DNA of 23,164 bases from Deinococcus sp. (GCF_018260555.1 NZ_JAGLBB010000052.1:1-23164), one strand, 5' to 3'; shown: positions 11,230 to 20,403, counted from the first letter of the stretch. Translations and numbers: made by a program. Notes: generated by a model from the sequence alone, not told the origin.

Positions 11230-12888
11230 ATGAGCGAACCGAGCGCAGACATCATCGTGGTGGGAGCCGGACTGGCCGGGCTGGTCGCAGCGGCCGAAGC
11301 GGCAGACGCCGGAAAGCGCGTGCTGCTCCTCGATCAGGAGGGAGAGCAGAACCTGGGCGGGCAGGCTTTCTGGTCGTTCGGGGGCCTGTTCCTGGTGGAC
11401 AGCCCCGAGCAGCGCCGCCTGGGCATCCATGACAGCCGCGAACTGGCCCTGAGCGACTGGATGAACACCGCCGCTTTCGACCGTCCCGAGGATCACTGGC
11501 CCCGGCAGTGGGCGCAGGCGTACGTGGACTTCGCGGCGGGCGAGAAACGCTCGTGGCTGGCGGCTCAGGGCCTGAGACTGTTCCCGGTGGTCGGCTGGGC
11601 CGAGCGCGGCGGGCAGGGCGCGCTGGGGCCGGGCAACAGCGTGCCGCGCTTTCACATCACCTGGGGAACGGGACCGGGCGTGGTCGAGCCGTTCGAGCGG
11701 CGCGTGCGCGCCCACCTGCGGTCCGGGCGAATCCGGGCGCACTTCCGGCACCGGGTGCGGGAACTGGTGTTCGACGGCCCGGCCGTGGCGGGCGTGCGCG
11801 GCGACGTGCTGGAAACCTCGCCAGTGGCGCGCGGCGAGGCCAGTTCCCGCGTGGTCGTGGGGGACTTCAACCTGCGGGCCGGGGCGGTCATCGTGACGTC
11901 CGGCGGGATCGGCGGGAACCACGATCTGGTGCGCCGCAACTGGCCGCGCGAGCGGCTCGGTGAACCTCCGGCGTTCATGGTGGCGGGCGTGCCCGCCCAC
12001 GTGGACGGCCAGTTGCAGCAGACGGTGCACGCGCAGGGCGCGAACCTGATCAACCCGGACCGCATGTGGCATTACACCGAGGGCCTGCGCAACTGGAATC
12101 CCGTCTGGAAAGAGCACGGCATCCGCGTGCTGCCGGGGCCCAGCAGCCTGTGGCTCTCCCCCACCGGCGAGCGGCTGCCGTACCCGCACGCGCCGGGCTT
12201 CGACACGCTCGGCACCCTGACGCACATCACCACGCACGGCTGGCCGTACACGTGGTTCGTGCTGAACCGCGCGGTCATCAAGAAGGAATTCACGCTCAGC
12301 GGTTCAGAACAGAACCTCGACCTGACCGAACGGGACGTTCGCGCCACGCTGGGCCGCGTGGGCAGCCGCGTGGCCCCCAGCGTGCAGGCCTTCATGGACC
12401 GGGGCGAGGATTTTGTCGTCCGGGATACCCTGGACGGTCTCCTGCGCGGCATGGCCGACCTGACCGGCAACGGCCTGCTGGACCCAGAGCAGGTCCGGCG
12501 CGAGATTCACGCCCGCGACGCAGCCATCGCCAACCCCTTCGGGAAGGACCCGCAGATCACCGCCCTGCGCGGCGCACGCGCCTATCTGGGCGACAAGCTG
12601 GTACGCGTGGCCAAGCCAGGGCCGCTGCTGGACCCGCAGAGCGGCCCGCTTATCGCCGTGAAACTGAACATCCTGACCCGCAAGACCCTCGGCGGCCTGG
12701 AAACCGACCTGAGCGCGCGGGTCCTGGGCCAGGGTGGCCAGCCCATTCCCGGCCTGTACGCGGCGGGCGAGGTCGCGGGCTTCGGCGGGGGCGGGGTGCA
12801 CGGCTACCGCGCGCTGGAAGGCACCTTCCTGGGCGGCTGCCTGTTCAGCGGCCGGATCGCGGGCCGCGCCGCCGCCGGGGCCGTGTAA
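11230..12888 (+). CDS. FAD-binding dehydrogenase of the 3-ketosteroid dehydrogenase-like / COG3573 type
   Basis: The protein has 552 residues and an ATG with GGGAG upstream (11220-11224). The N-terminus is a dinucleotide-binding motif, IIVVGAGLAGLVAAAEAADAG, here split as IIVVGAGLAGL and VAAAEAADAGKRVLLLDQE. GGQAFWSFGGLFLVDSPEQRR, VIVTSGGIGGNH and the C-terminal LYAAGEVAGFGGGGVHG with RALEGTFLGGCLFSGRIAG are typical of the fumarate reductase/KsdD superfamily. Proteins of this exact type are annotated as predicted oxidoreductases, and their substrate is not known. It is divergent from the xdh operon, which could mean shared control, but no purine-specific feature is visible. No signal peptide is present, so it is cytoplasmic. 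Confidence 0.88.
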   Translation: MSEPSADIIVVGAGLAGLVAAAEAADAGKRVLLLDQEGEQNLGGQAFWSFGGLFLVDSPEQRRLGIHDSRELALSDWMNTAAFDRPEDHWPRQWAQAYVDFAAGEKRSWLAAQGLRLFPVVGWAERGGQGALGPGNSVPRFHITWGTGPGVVEPFERRVRAHLRSGRIRAHFRHRVRELVFDGPAVAGVRGDVLETSPVARGEASSRVVVGDFNLRAGAVIVTSGGIGGNHDLVRRNWPRERLGEPPAFMVAGVPAHVDGQLQQTVHAQGANLINPDRMWHYTEGLRNWNPVWKEHGIRVLPGPSSLWLSPTGERLPYPHAPGFDTLGTLTHITTHGWPYTWFVLNRAVIKKEFTLSGSEQNLDLTERDVRATLGRVGSRVAPSVQAFMDRGEDFVVRDTLDGLLRGMADLTGNGLLDPEQVRREIHARDAAIANPFGKDPQITALRGARAYLGDKLVRVAKPGPLLDPQSGPLIAVKLNILTRKTLGGLETDLSARVLGQGGQPIPGLYAAGEVAGFGGGGVHGYRALEGTFLGGCLFSGRIAGRAAAGAV

Positions 12889-12890
12889 TT

Positions 12891-12900
12891 CGGAATCCGT
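12891..12900 (+). repeat. Short match to the repeat-end motif
   Basis: CGGAATCCGT lies 3 bp after the stop codon of the flavoprotein gene and is followed by CTGTTTCGTTGACAG. Only the first ten bases match the motif at 2909, 4896 and 15507, so it may be a decayed copy. Confidence 0.4.
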
Positions 12901-12961
12901 CTGTTTCGTTGACAGCTCGGAACCCCACCGATCTGCCAACTCCACGCCCGCTGGAAACCAC

Positions 12962-12999
12962 AAAAAGGGAGGCGCAGCCGCTGTGGCCGCGCCTCCCTT
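12962..12999 (-). terminator. Rho-independent terminator of the HU gene
   Basis: An 11-bp perfect stem (AAGGGAGGCGC at 12965-12975 with GCGCCTCCCTT at 12989-12999) surrounds a 13-nt loop. On the minus strand it is followed by a T5 run. It starts about 20 bp after the HU stop codon. On the plus strand the T tract is absent, though the stem could still slow transcripts from the flavoprotein gene. Confidence 0.9.
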
Positions 13000-13018
13000 C
13001 AACGGGTCAGGCCGTTTC

Positions 13019-13384
13019 TTAGAGGTTGCCCTTGAGGGTGCTGGCGACCTTGAAGGCCACTTTCTTGCCGGCGGGGATCTGGATCTTCTCGCTGGTGCCG
13101 GGCTTGACGCCGGTGCGGGCGGCGGTGGCCTTGACGCTCAGGGTCCCCAGGCCGGGCAGGCCGACGCTCTGGCCGCCCTTGATGGCGCCCACGATGACGT
13201 CCAGCATGGCGCTGACGGCTTCCTCGCTCTGCTTCTTGGTCAGGCCGGTCTTGTCGGCGACCAGTTCAACGAGCTGGGTCTTGGCGACCTTGCTGCTCTC
13301 GGCGGCGACCTTCTTGGGCGCGGCTTTGGGGGCAGCTTTGGTAGCGGGCTTCTTGGCGGGGGCCTTCGTGGTCTTTTTCGTCAT
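13019..13384 (-). CDS. hup: DNA-binding protein HU with a lysine-rich N-terminal tail
   Basis: The protein has 121 residues and packages the nucleoid. Residues 1-35 are a basic tail (MTKKTTKAPAKKPATKAAPK and on) of the kind known from Deinococcus HU. The HU body follows: TQLVELVADKTGLTKKQSEEAV, shortened here to TQLVELVADKTGL, then VGLPGLGTLSVKATAARTGV and the arm/closing strand PAGKKVAFKVASTLKGNL. A start four codons upstream (13396, MLLTM) is possible; 13384 is preferred because the tail then begins like known HU proteins. No Shine-Dalgarno is visible for either, and a TATGTC sequence 13-18 bp upstream of 13384 suggests a very short or absent leader, which is common in this group. Confidence 0.95.
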   Translation of the reverse strand: MTKKTTKAPAKKPATKAAPKAAPKKVAAESSKVAKTQLVELVADKTGLTKKQSEEAVSAMLDVIVGAIKGGQSVGLPGLGTLSVKATAARTGVKPGTSEKIQIPAGKKVAFKVASTLKGNL

Positions 13385-13483
13385 AGTGAGCAGCATGACA
13401 TACTGCCGCGCGCTTGGGAAGGGGGGGAGCGGGTGGGAACGCCCGCCAGCACGCCCTTGCCGCCCACGCTAAACGGAAATCTG

Positions 13484-13531
13484 CGTGCCACACGTAGATT
13501 TTCTGAAAACGCCAATTCAACGTGTGGCACG
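13484..13531. repeat. 12-bp perfect inverted repeat upstream of HU
   Basis: CGTGCCACACGT (13484-13495) is mirrored by ACGTGTGGCACG (13520-13531), with 24 bp between. The spacer holds a second small dyad, TTTTC-T-GAAAA (about 13499-13509). It lies about 100 bp upstream of HU and 330 bp upstream of the acyl-CoA synthetase. There is no T tract after the outer stem on either strand, so a terminator is unlikely. A paired operator or a structured RNA is possible. Confidence 0.75.
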
Positions 13532-13661
13532 TCAGAAGCGCTTGATGAAGGCCCGCTGCGCCTGTATGGGGCGTCCGTGAGAAAACCAGCGGGTCAGAAA
13601 TGAACTGGTCGCAGATAGAGGGGGCGCGCCGCTGGACAAGCATTGACCTGAAGGGCACAGA

Positions 13662-13712
13662 GCCCAGGATGGTACGGCGCCCAGGACGGTACGGAGCCCA
13701 GGACAGTCAGGT
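13662..13712 (+). repeat. Three 17-bp imperfect tandem repeats
   Basis: GCCCAGGATGGTACGGC, GCCCAGGACGGTACGGA and GCCCAGGACAGTCAGGT follow one another at 13662, 13679 and 13696. They lie in the 475-bp gene-free stretch between HU and the acyl-CoA synthetase. No coding region is supported there. Confidence 0.8.
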
Positions 13713-13751
13713 ATGCCGGCAGGCGGGGTGAAACGGGGCGCAGGCGCCGTG

Positions 13752-13774
13752 ACCGGAGCCGGATGCGCTACACT
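13752..13774 (+). promoter_or_regulatory. Possible promoter of the acyl-CoA synthetase gene
   Basis: TACACT at 13769-13774 equals the -10 box of the thi promoter. The -35 region (around GTGACC, 13749-13754) is weak and the spacing is short, so only the -10 is suggestive. It lies about 85 bp before the start codon. Confidence 0.35.
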
Positions 13775-13859
13775 CGGTTCATCCACAACCTGTTTTTGGC
13801 GGTTCAGGGGCACTTTCTGGGCCCCGCGGCGGACCGTCACTGATTCCACGGAGGTCCCT

Positions 13860-15506
<1,647 letters not shown>

Positions 15507-15509
<3 letters not shown>

Positions 15510-15535
15510 TACGGATTCCGCCACAGGCGGGCAGG
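15507..15535 (+). repeat. Repeat-end motif and small hairpin after the acyl-CoA synthetase
   Basis: TGATACGGATTCCG (15507-15520) is the reverse complement of the motif at 2909 and 4896 and supplies the stop codon of the upstream gene. It runs into CCGCC-ACA-GGCGG, a 5-bp hairpin without a T tract. The stretch from 15536 to about 15930 holds no supported gene; the only other structure seen is a weak CCTCT-AG-AGAGG dyad near 15582. Confidence 0.7.
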
Positions 15536-15930
15536 GACCGCCTCGGCCTGACAAGACGCTGGTTCAACCGTTTGCAACACCTCTAGAGAGGTCAGATGGG
15601 AACTGGCCGCGCCGCCGCGCCCGCCCAGTCCGGCGGGTTCTGGACGGCGACGCACCGGGACCCGCCGCTGCGATCTGCACGCCAGTTCGGACGCCCTTCG
15701 TATCGCCTTGCTCGGCGTGCTGACGCTGACAGCATGCCCTTCAAGGCGCGGGTGCGGGCGGCGCTATTCTCGGCGCGCCCGCTTCACGAGGTCTGACCGC
15801 CGAACGCGGTGTAGGCGACCCCCTTTGGCGCCGACGGCTGGCCCAGCGAGGTGCGGGGCTGCGGCTGCCCGCATGAACGGTGCACCCCTGCACGCAGCCG
15901 GGAGCGCAGAACACGCGGACCTCCTGGGCC

Positions 15931-15986
15931 GGGCATACTGAGACGGGCATACTGAGACGGGAATACTGGGGCAGGGATACCGATAC
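15931..15986 (+). repeat. 14-bp tandem repeats with -10-like sequences
   Basis: GGGCATACTGAGAC occurs at 15931-15944 and 15945-15958, followed by the degenerate GGGAATACTGGGGC (15959-15972) and AGGGATACCGATAC (15973-15986). Each unit contains a TACT or ATAC sequence resembling a -10 element. They lie immediately upstream of the small ORF at 16004, so they may include or tune its promoter. Confidence 0.75.
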
Positions 15987-16003
15987 CGGTAGGGGGAACA
16001 GTC

Positions 16004-16120
16004 ATGGCACAGCGCGGCGCGGCACAGGCAGGAACGGAGCAGGCACGAACAGCAGCTGAAACGCGCGTCTGGGCTGCCCTCAGGGTGCAGGCGAAGGTGA
16101 GCGGGGGGGGCGGAGCGTGA
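16004..16120 (+). CDS. Possible 38-residue small protein coupled to the cNMP/TrxR fusion gene
   Basis: ATG 16004 is preceded by TAGGGGGAAC, a G-rich ribosome-binding site at suitable distance. The reading is 38 codons (MAQRGAAQAGTEQARTAAET at the start, then RVWAALRVQAKVSGGGGA). The TGA at 16118-16120 overlaps the GTG start of the next gene as GTGA, the same coupling found at thiC-thiE and xdhC-guaD. It is Ala/Gln/Arg-rich and probably helical, with a glycine tail that comes from the G-rich ribosome-binding region of the downstream gene. No family is recognised. It may be a leader peptide or only chance; codon content is unremarkable. Confidence 0.4.
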   Translation: MAQRGAAQAGTEQARTAAETRVWAALRVQAKVSGGGGA

Positions 16121-17841
16121 TCACGCCCGAATGCCTGCGCGGGCTGCCGCTGTTTGCGGAGCTGGATGACACCCTGCTGCACGCGGCGGCGCTGGACGCG
16201 GCCGACGTGCACCTGAACGAGGGCGAGTACCTGATCCGCGAGGGGGATTCGGTCGCTTTTTTTGTGCTGCTGGAAGGCGAACTGGCCGTCACGAAAGAGG
16301 TGGGCGGCGTGCCGCAGTCGGTGGATACTTACCGGCCCGGTGATTCGTTCGGGGAGTTGCCGCTGCTCCTGGGCACGCCCGCCACCGTGAACCTGATGGC
16401 CCTGACGCCCGCGCGGGTGATGCGCGTGGAGGGGCCGGACTTCATGGCGCTGCTGGGACGCTCTGAGCTGATGGCGGCGACCGTGATGGCGAACATGACG
16501 CGCCGGGTGGGAAACCTGCAGCGCTTGGCCCTGGAGACACCGACGCCCGTCACGTTCCTGATCGGTTCGCCGGATAACCTGCACTGCTTTCGGCTGCGGG
16601 ATTTCCTGTCGCGTAATCAGGTGGTGTTCCGCTGGTTGGACCCGGGCGCGCCCGCACTGGCCTGCGACATTCCCGCCGGGGTCGAGGGTGGGGCGCTGCC
16701 GGCCGTCATCCTGCCGGACGGCGAGGTGCTGCGCCGGCCACACGTGCGCGAGGTGGCGCGCCGCCTAGGCCTGCAGGTGGACCCGGCGCTCGAGCGGTAC
16801 GACGTGGTGATCGTGGGCGGCGGTCCGGCGGGACTGGCGGCGGCGGTGTACGGCGCGTCGGAGGGCCTGTGTACGCTGCTGGTCGAGCGGCACGCGCCGG
16901 GCGGGCAGGCCGGGACCAGCAGCCGCATCGAGAACTACCTGGGGTTCCCGACGGGCCTGTCGGGAGGTGAGTTGAGCGCGCGGGCGCTGAGGCAGGCGCG
17001 GCGCTTCGGGGCGGAGGTCGTCACGACCCGGGAAGTGACCGCGCTGGAGCCCGGCCCGGACGGTCACACGGTCGTGCTGGACGGCGGCACGCGCGTTCAC
17101 ACGCGCAGCGTGGTACTGGCGCTGGGCGTGGAATGGCGCACGCTGCCGCTGCCGCACGCGCAGCGCTTCGTGGGGCGCGGCGTATGGTACGGCGCGGCCC
17201 GCACCGAAGCGCCGGGGACGCGCAGCAAGGACGTGTACCTGATCGGCGGTGGGAACTCGGCCGGGCAGGCGGCGCTCCTCTTCTCGAACTACGCGCGGCG
17301 GGTCTCCATCCTGATCCGGGCGGACCGCGTGGAGAAGGGCATGTCCCAGTACCTGATTGATCAGTTGCGCGCCAAACCGAACGTGCGCATCTGCCTGTGT
17401 TGCGAGGTCACGGCCCTGCACGGTGACTCGCACCTGCAGGCCCTGACCGTGCACCACAGCGACACCGGCCAGGACGAGGTGGTCGAGACGGATACCCTGT
17501 TCGTCCTGATCGGCGCGGACGCCCGCACCGACTGGCTGGGCGGCGTGGTCCTGCGTGACGAGCGCGGCTACGTCTGCTCGGGCCTGGACCTCGCGCCGCA
17601 GGGGGCGTGGCCACTGGACCGCGATCCGTTCCCACTGGAGACCAGCGTGCCGGGCGTATTCGTCGCCGGAGACGTGCGGCGCGGCTCGGTGAAACGCGTG
17701 GCCAGCAGCGTCGGCGAGGGCAGCATGAGCATCGCGCTCGTCCATCAGTTCCTCGCGTTGCGTGACCAGAGCGGTCAGAAGACAGCCGAGTCACCGCCCT
17801 CCACTCCCGCCAGTGCAGACCGGACGAACCCGGCAGACTAA
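16117..17841 (+). CDS. Cyclic-nucleotide-binding fold / glutaredoxin-like / thioredoxin-reductase-like flavoprotein fusion
   Basis: The protein has 574 residues and a GTG start. Residues 1-140 form a cNMP-binding beta roll (LPLFAELDDTLL, YLIREGDSVAFFVLLEGELAV, GDSFGELPLLLGTPATV). The phosphate-binding cassette lacks the Arg found in PRAATV of cAMP binders. Residues about 148-220 resemble the glutaredoxin-like insert seen in fused thioredoxin reductases (FLIGSPDNLHCFRLRDFLSR). Residues 228-560 are a TrxR-like FAD/NADPH module: VVIVGGGPAGLAAAVYG, GGQAGTSSRIENYLGFP, VYLIGGGNSAGQAALLFS and GVFVAGDVRRGSVKRVASSV. Where TrxR has CATC, this protein reads GRGVWYGAARTEA, so the disulfide site is absent. 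Such fusions are known in bacteria, but the electron acceptor is not. It is more likely a redox sensor or oxidoreductase than a thioredoxin reductase. Confidence 0.88.
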   Translation: MITPECLRGLPLFAELDDTLLHAAALDAADVHLNEGEYLIREGDSVAFFVLLEGELAVTKEVGGVPQSVDTYRPGDSFGELPLLLGTPATVNLMALTPARVMRVEGPDFMALLGRSELMAATVMANMTRRVGNLQRLALETPTPVTFLIGSPDNLHCFRLRDFLSRNQVVFRWLDPGAPALACDIPAGVEGGALPAVILPDGEVLRRPHVREVARRLGLQVDPALERYDVVIVGGGPAGLAAAVYGASEGLCTLLVERHAPGGQAGTSSRIENYLGFPTGLSGGELSARALRQARRFGAEVVTTREVTALEPGPDGHTVVLDGGTRVHTRSVVLALGVEWRTLPLPHAQRFVGRGVWYGAARTEAPGTRSKDVYLIGGGNSAGQAALLFSNYARRVSILIRADRVEKGMSQYLIDQLRAKPNVRICLCCEVTALHGDSHLQALTVHHSDTGQDEVVETDTLFVLIGADARTDWLGGVVLRDERGYVCSGLDLAPQGAWPLDRDPFPLETSVPGVFVAGDVRRGSVKRVASSVGEGSMSIALVHQFLALRDQSGQKTAESPPSTPASADRTNPAD

Positions 17842-17856
17842 GGTCCGGCCGCGCCT

Positions 17857-17931
17857 TCATACGGACTGGGCTCCATTCCACCACAGTCGGAAAAGCGCCG
17901 CCTGCGGCTCCACACCGCCCAATCCGTATGA
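17857..17931 (+). repeat. Dispersed repeat, copy B (75 bp with terminal inverted repeats)
   Basis: The left end TCATACGGACTGGG (17857-17870) and the right end CCCAATCCGTATGA (17918-17931) are inverted copies with one mismatch over 14 bp. Inside is the 18-mer GCGCCGCCTGCGGCTCCA (17895-17912), itself a small hairpin (GCCGC-CT-GCGGC). It lies between two convergent genes. The reverse strand reads VEPQAALFRLWWNGAQSV, which could be mistaken for a coding region. Confidence 0.88.
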
Positions 17932-17977
17932 GTGGAGCGGGGTCCGGATGAGGGTGCGGCCATGCAGGTTTACCCCC

Positions 17978-18796
17978 TTACTCCCGCCGCCACCACCACA
18001 CCAGGGCTGCCATCCCTGCCGCCAGCGCCAGCAGCGGCAAGCGCGGCGGCTGGGTGGGCAGCGGGTCATCAAAACGCCGGACATGCTCGCGGATGGCGCC
18101 GGGCAGCTCGGCGCCTCCCAGCGCCTTGCCGTGGCCCACGGCGGCCAGTTGCGACTCCAGTTCGGCCAGGCGGCGGACCGATTCGCGCCCGTCGCTGCGG
18201 GAGAGGTAAAGGAAGGCGTGCGACACCTGCGCGGGTTCGCCGGTCAACAGTGTGACCGGGTTGCGGGCATTGGCAGTGGAGAAGGCGTCACCCACGATCA
18301 GGGTGCGGTCTGCCTCTCGCCATAGGGAAGTGTGCCCCGGTGTATGACCGGGCGTTGGAATCCAGCGCCAGCCTGTCAGGAAGGGCACCGAACCGTCGGT
18401 GGGCAGCGCGTGGATATGGGGCCGCAGGTCGGGGGCGCTGCTCGTGCGGCGGCCTATCTGGTACTTGGCCTGTCCGGTCAGGAAGGGAAGTTCCTCGGCG
18501 CGGGCATAGACGGGCACGGGCCACAGCCCGCGCAACCTGGGCACGCTGCCTACGTGGTCAACGTGTCCGTGCGTGAGCACGATGGCTGCCGGGGAACGGG
18601 AGCCGTGCACCTGCGTGGCGGCCCGCTTGATCATCCCGGCGTCGAGCGGTGTGCCTGCATCCACCAGTACCCAGTCGCTGCCGGGCGTGCCTAGAAAGTA
18701 GGCGCTGACGATGGGCAGACGAACCTGGAAAACATCGGGGCGCAGCTTCTGAACACCGCCCAACAGAGAAGGGTAAGGCACAGGGCGCACGCTCAT
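17978..18796 (-). CDS. Metallo-beta-lactamase-fold hydrolase with C-terminal membrane anchor
   Basis: The protein has 272 residues. The zinc-site motif HGHVDH (76-81), the His of PTPGHTPGHTS (151), Asp170 in VGDAF and His222 in AVGHGK are all present, so the enzyme should be active; its substrate is not evident. The C-terminal LPLLALAAGMAALVWWW (about 253-269) followed by RRE is a single hydrophobic helix with a basic end, suggesting a tail anchor with the catalytic domain in the cytoplasm, since no signal peptide is seen. The ATG at 18794-18796 overlaps the esterase stop as ATGA, which is why it is preferred to an ATG six codons further upstream. No terminator is seen, only repeat copy B. 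Confidence 0.9.
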   Translation of the reverse strand: MSVRPVPYPSLLGGVQKLRPDVFQVRLPIVSAYFLGTPGSDWVLVDAGTPLDAGMIKRAATQVHGSRSPAAIVLTHGHVDHVGSVPRLRGLWPVPVYARAEELPFLTGQAKYQIGRRTSSAPDLRPHIHALPTDGSVPFLTGWRWIPTPGHTPGHTSLWREADRTLIVGDAFSTANARNPVTLLTGEPAQVSHAFLYLSRSDGRESVRRLAELESQLAAVGHGKALGGAELPGAIREHVRRFDDPLPTQPPRLPLLALAAGMAALVWWWRRE

Positions 18797-20385
18797 TTCC
18801 AGACCGTCCCGCACTGATGCGAGGCCCGGAAGTCATTCACGACCCCCACCTGCGCCGGGGCGAAGCCCAGTACTTTCGTTCCGGCGCTATCCAGGCGCGG
18901 CCACGTCACCAGGCCACGGCCATTGGGGTCGCCCGTGCGGGCAAAGTTGGCCCAGTAGGTCCGCATGGTCTTTGCCAGTTCAAGCTGCTCGGCCGAAAAG
19001 CGGCTGTAGTCGCCGAGCGCGGCAGACGCACCCATGATGCTCGCCACCTCCGCCGAGTGGTACGCGCCGAAATCAGGCACGGCGACGCCCGGCTTGAGGT
19101 ACGTGTAGGGCACAGTGCGGTCACGGAATTCGTAGGCGTAGACAGGCACCTGCGCGGCGCGGACGCGGCCCAGGTCGCTGGTGGGGCAGGCGAAAATGGC
19201 GTCCGTGCTCTGCGCAGCGGCGGCCAGGGCGCGGGTGGAGTACCGGCCCGGCGCGTAGCTGGTCAGGCCCGCCCAGACCCCGCGCAGGCCGCTGAACGCG
19301 TAGTTGATGCCCACGTATTCCAGCAGGTTCGCGTCGCGCCCCGGCGTGCTGGCGAAGGAGGCGAAAATGCTGCCCTCGTCGGCGTTGGTGCCCATCAGGA
19401 GCGGCACGGGAGCCACCGCCTGCTGATTGATCCCCTGCCGGAACACGGCGGCGGGCGAGTCGGGCAGTGTAGGGTCGCCGTACAGCGGTGGGAAGGTGAC
19501 GGTGGCGGGTAAGCCTTTGGGCTGCGCCTGCAATAATTTCTTGACGGGCAGGGCACGCAGGCAGGCGGCGTCGGCGGGCGGGCAGCCCAGGCTCTCGGCG
19601 GCGCTGCTGCCCTTCTGGAGGGCCACGTTACGCGGCGCAGTCAGTTGCGGGTCGGTGCAGGGGCCGCTCTGGATAATTGCCTTGTCGAACAGGCCCCGCG
19701 CGCCAGGCATCAGCAGGTGCTGGCATATGCTCATGCCGCCTGCCGATTCGCCGAACGCCGTCACGTTGGCCGCGTTACCTCCGAAGGCCGAGATGTTGTT
19801 CCGCACCCATTTCAGCGCGAGTTGCTGGTCCAGCAGGCCGTAATTGCCCACTGAACCCTTCTCCTCGAGCCCCGGCACCGCCAGAAAACCGAGAGCGCCC
19901 AGGCGGTAATTGATCGTCACGACCACCACGTTCTGCTCGCGGGCCAGGGTGCGGGGATTGTAGTCGCTGCCCGCGCCCGTGTTATAGGAGCCGCCGTGAA
20001 TCCAGACCATCACAGGCAGGTTTTGAGCGTTCTGGGGGGCGTACACGTTCAGGAAAAGGCAGTCTTCCTCGCCGCGCACGACAGGCTGGCTCTCTCCGGC
20101 GAGCGTAAACGACTGTGGGCAGGCCGCGCCGGGTTGCAGGGCGGGGCGTTCGGTGGTCCAGGTGGGCAGCGCCAGCGGCGAACGCCAGCGCAAGCCTTCC
20201 ACGGGCGGCTGCGCGTAGGGAATCCCTTCCCACACCGCCAGTGCCCCGTCCAGCGACCCCACGACGGGGCCAGCGGGCGGGGTCACGCGGGTGCTCTGGG
20301 CGGGAGCGGCGGCGGGCAGCGTCAGACTCTGCGCGGCAGCCGTTGCCAGCAGGCAGGCGGCAGACAGGGCAAGCAGTTTGTTCAT
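18793..20385 (-). CDS. Secreted type-B carboxylesterase/lipase
   Basis: The protein has 530 residues. The start MNKLLALSAACLLATAAAQS is a signal peptide (Lys, hydrophobic core, likely cleavage after AAAQ), so it should be exported. It is an alpha/beta-hydrolase: EDCLFLNVY (107-115) is the second type-B carboxylesterase signature, HGGS (130-133) forms the oxyanion hole, GESAGG places the nucleophile at Ser214, Glu337 (TNADEGS) and His443 (GAYHSAEV) complete the triad. It cleaves carboxylic esters; the natural substrate is unknown. The ATG at 20383-20385 follows CTGGAG. It is coupled to the downstream metallo-hydrolase gene by a 4-bp overlap, so the two are one operon. The ohr terminator ends only about 20 bp upstream, leaving little room for a separate promoter. 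Confidence 0.93.
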   Translation of the reverse strand: MNKLLALSAACLLATAAAQSLTLPAAAPAQSTRVTPPAGPVVGSLDGALAVWEGIPYAQPPVEGLRWRSPLALPTWTTERPALQPGAACPQSFTLAGESQPVVRGEEDCLFLNVYAPQNAQNLPVMVWIHGGSYNTGAGSDYNPRTLAREQNVVVVTINYRLGALGFLAVPGLEEKGSVGNYGLLDQQLALKWVRNNISAFGGNAANVTAFGESAGGMSICQHLLMPGARGLFDKAIIQSGPCTDPQLTAPRNVALQKGSSAAESLGCPPADAACLRALPVKKLLQAQPKGLPATVTFPPLYGDPTLPDSPAAVFRQGINQQAVAPVPLLMGTNADEGSIFASFASTPGRDANLLEYVGINYAFSGLRGVWAGLTSYAPGRYSTRALAAAAQSTDAIFACPTSDLGRVRAAQVPVYAYEFRDRTVPYTYLKPGVAVPDFGAYHSAEVASIMGASAALGDYSRFSAEQLELAKTMRTYWANFARTGDPNGRGLVTWPRLDSAGTKVLGFAPAQVGVVNDFRASHQCGTVWK

Positions 20386-20403
20386 GTTGGCTCCAGAGGA
20401 AAA

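Noticed and set aside
13484..13531. A tRNA gene or terminator at the inverted repeat
   Set aside because: No cloverleaf arms or conserved T-loop are present and no T tract follows on either strand.
13266..13658. A minus-strand frame crossing the HU upstream region
   Set aside because: It overlaps HU out of frame and has no motif; the region is better explained by the inverted repeat and control sequences.
15784..15880. Possible C-terminal fragment of a minus-strand protein
   Set aside because: A short stretch reads like a protein end (QPSAPKGVAYTAFGGQTS), but there is no recognisable family and the upstream part is only the antisense of the flavoprotein gene.
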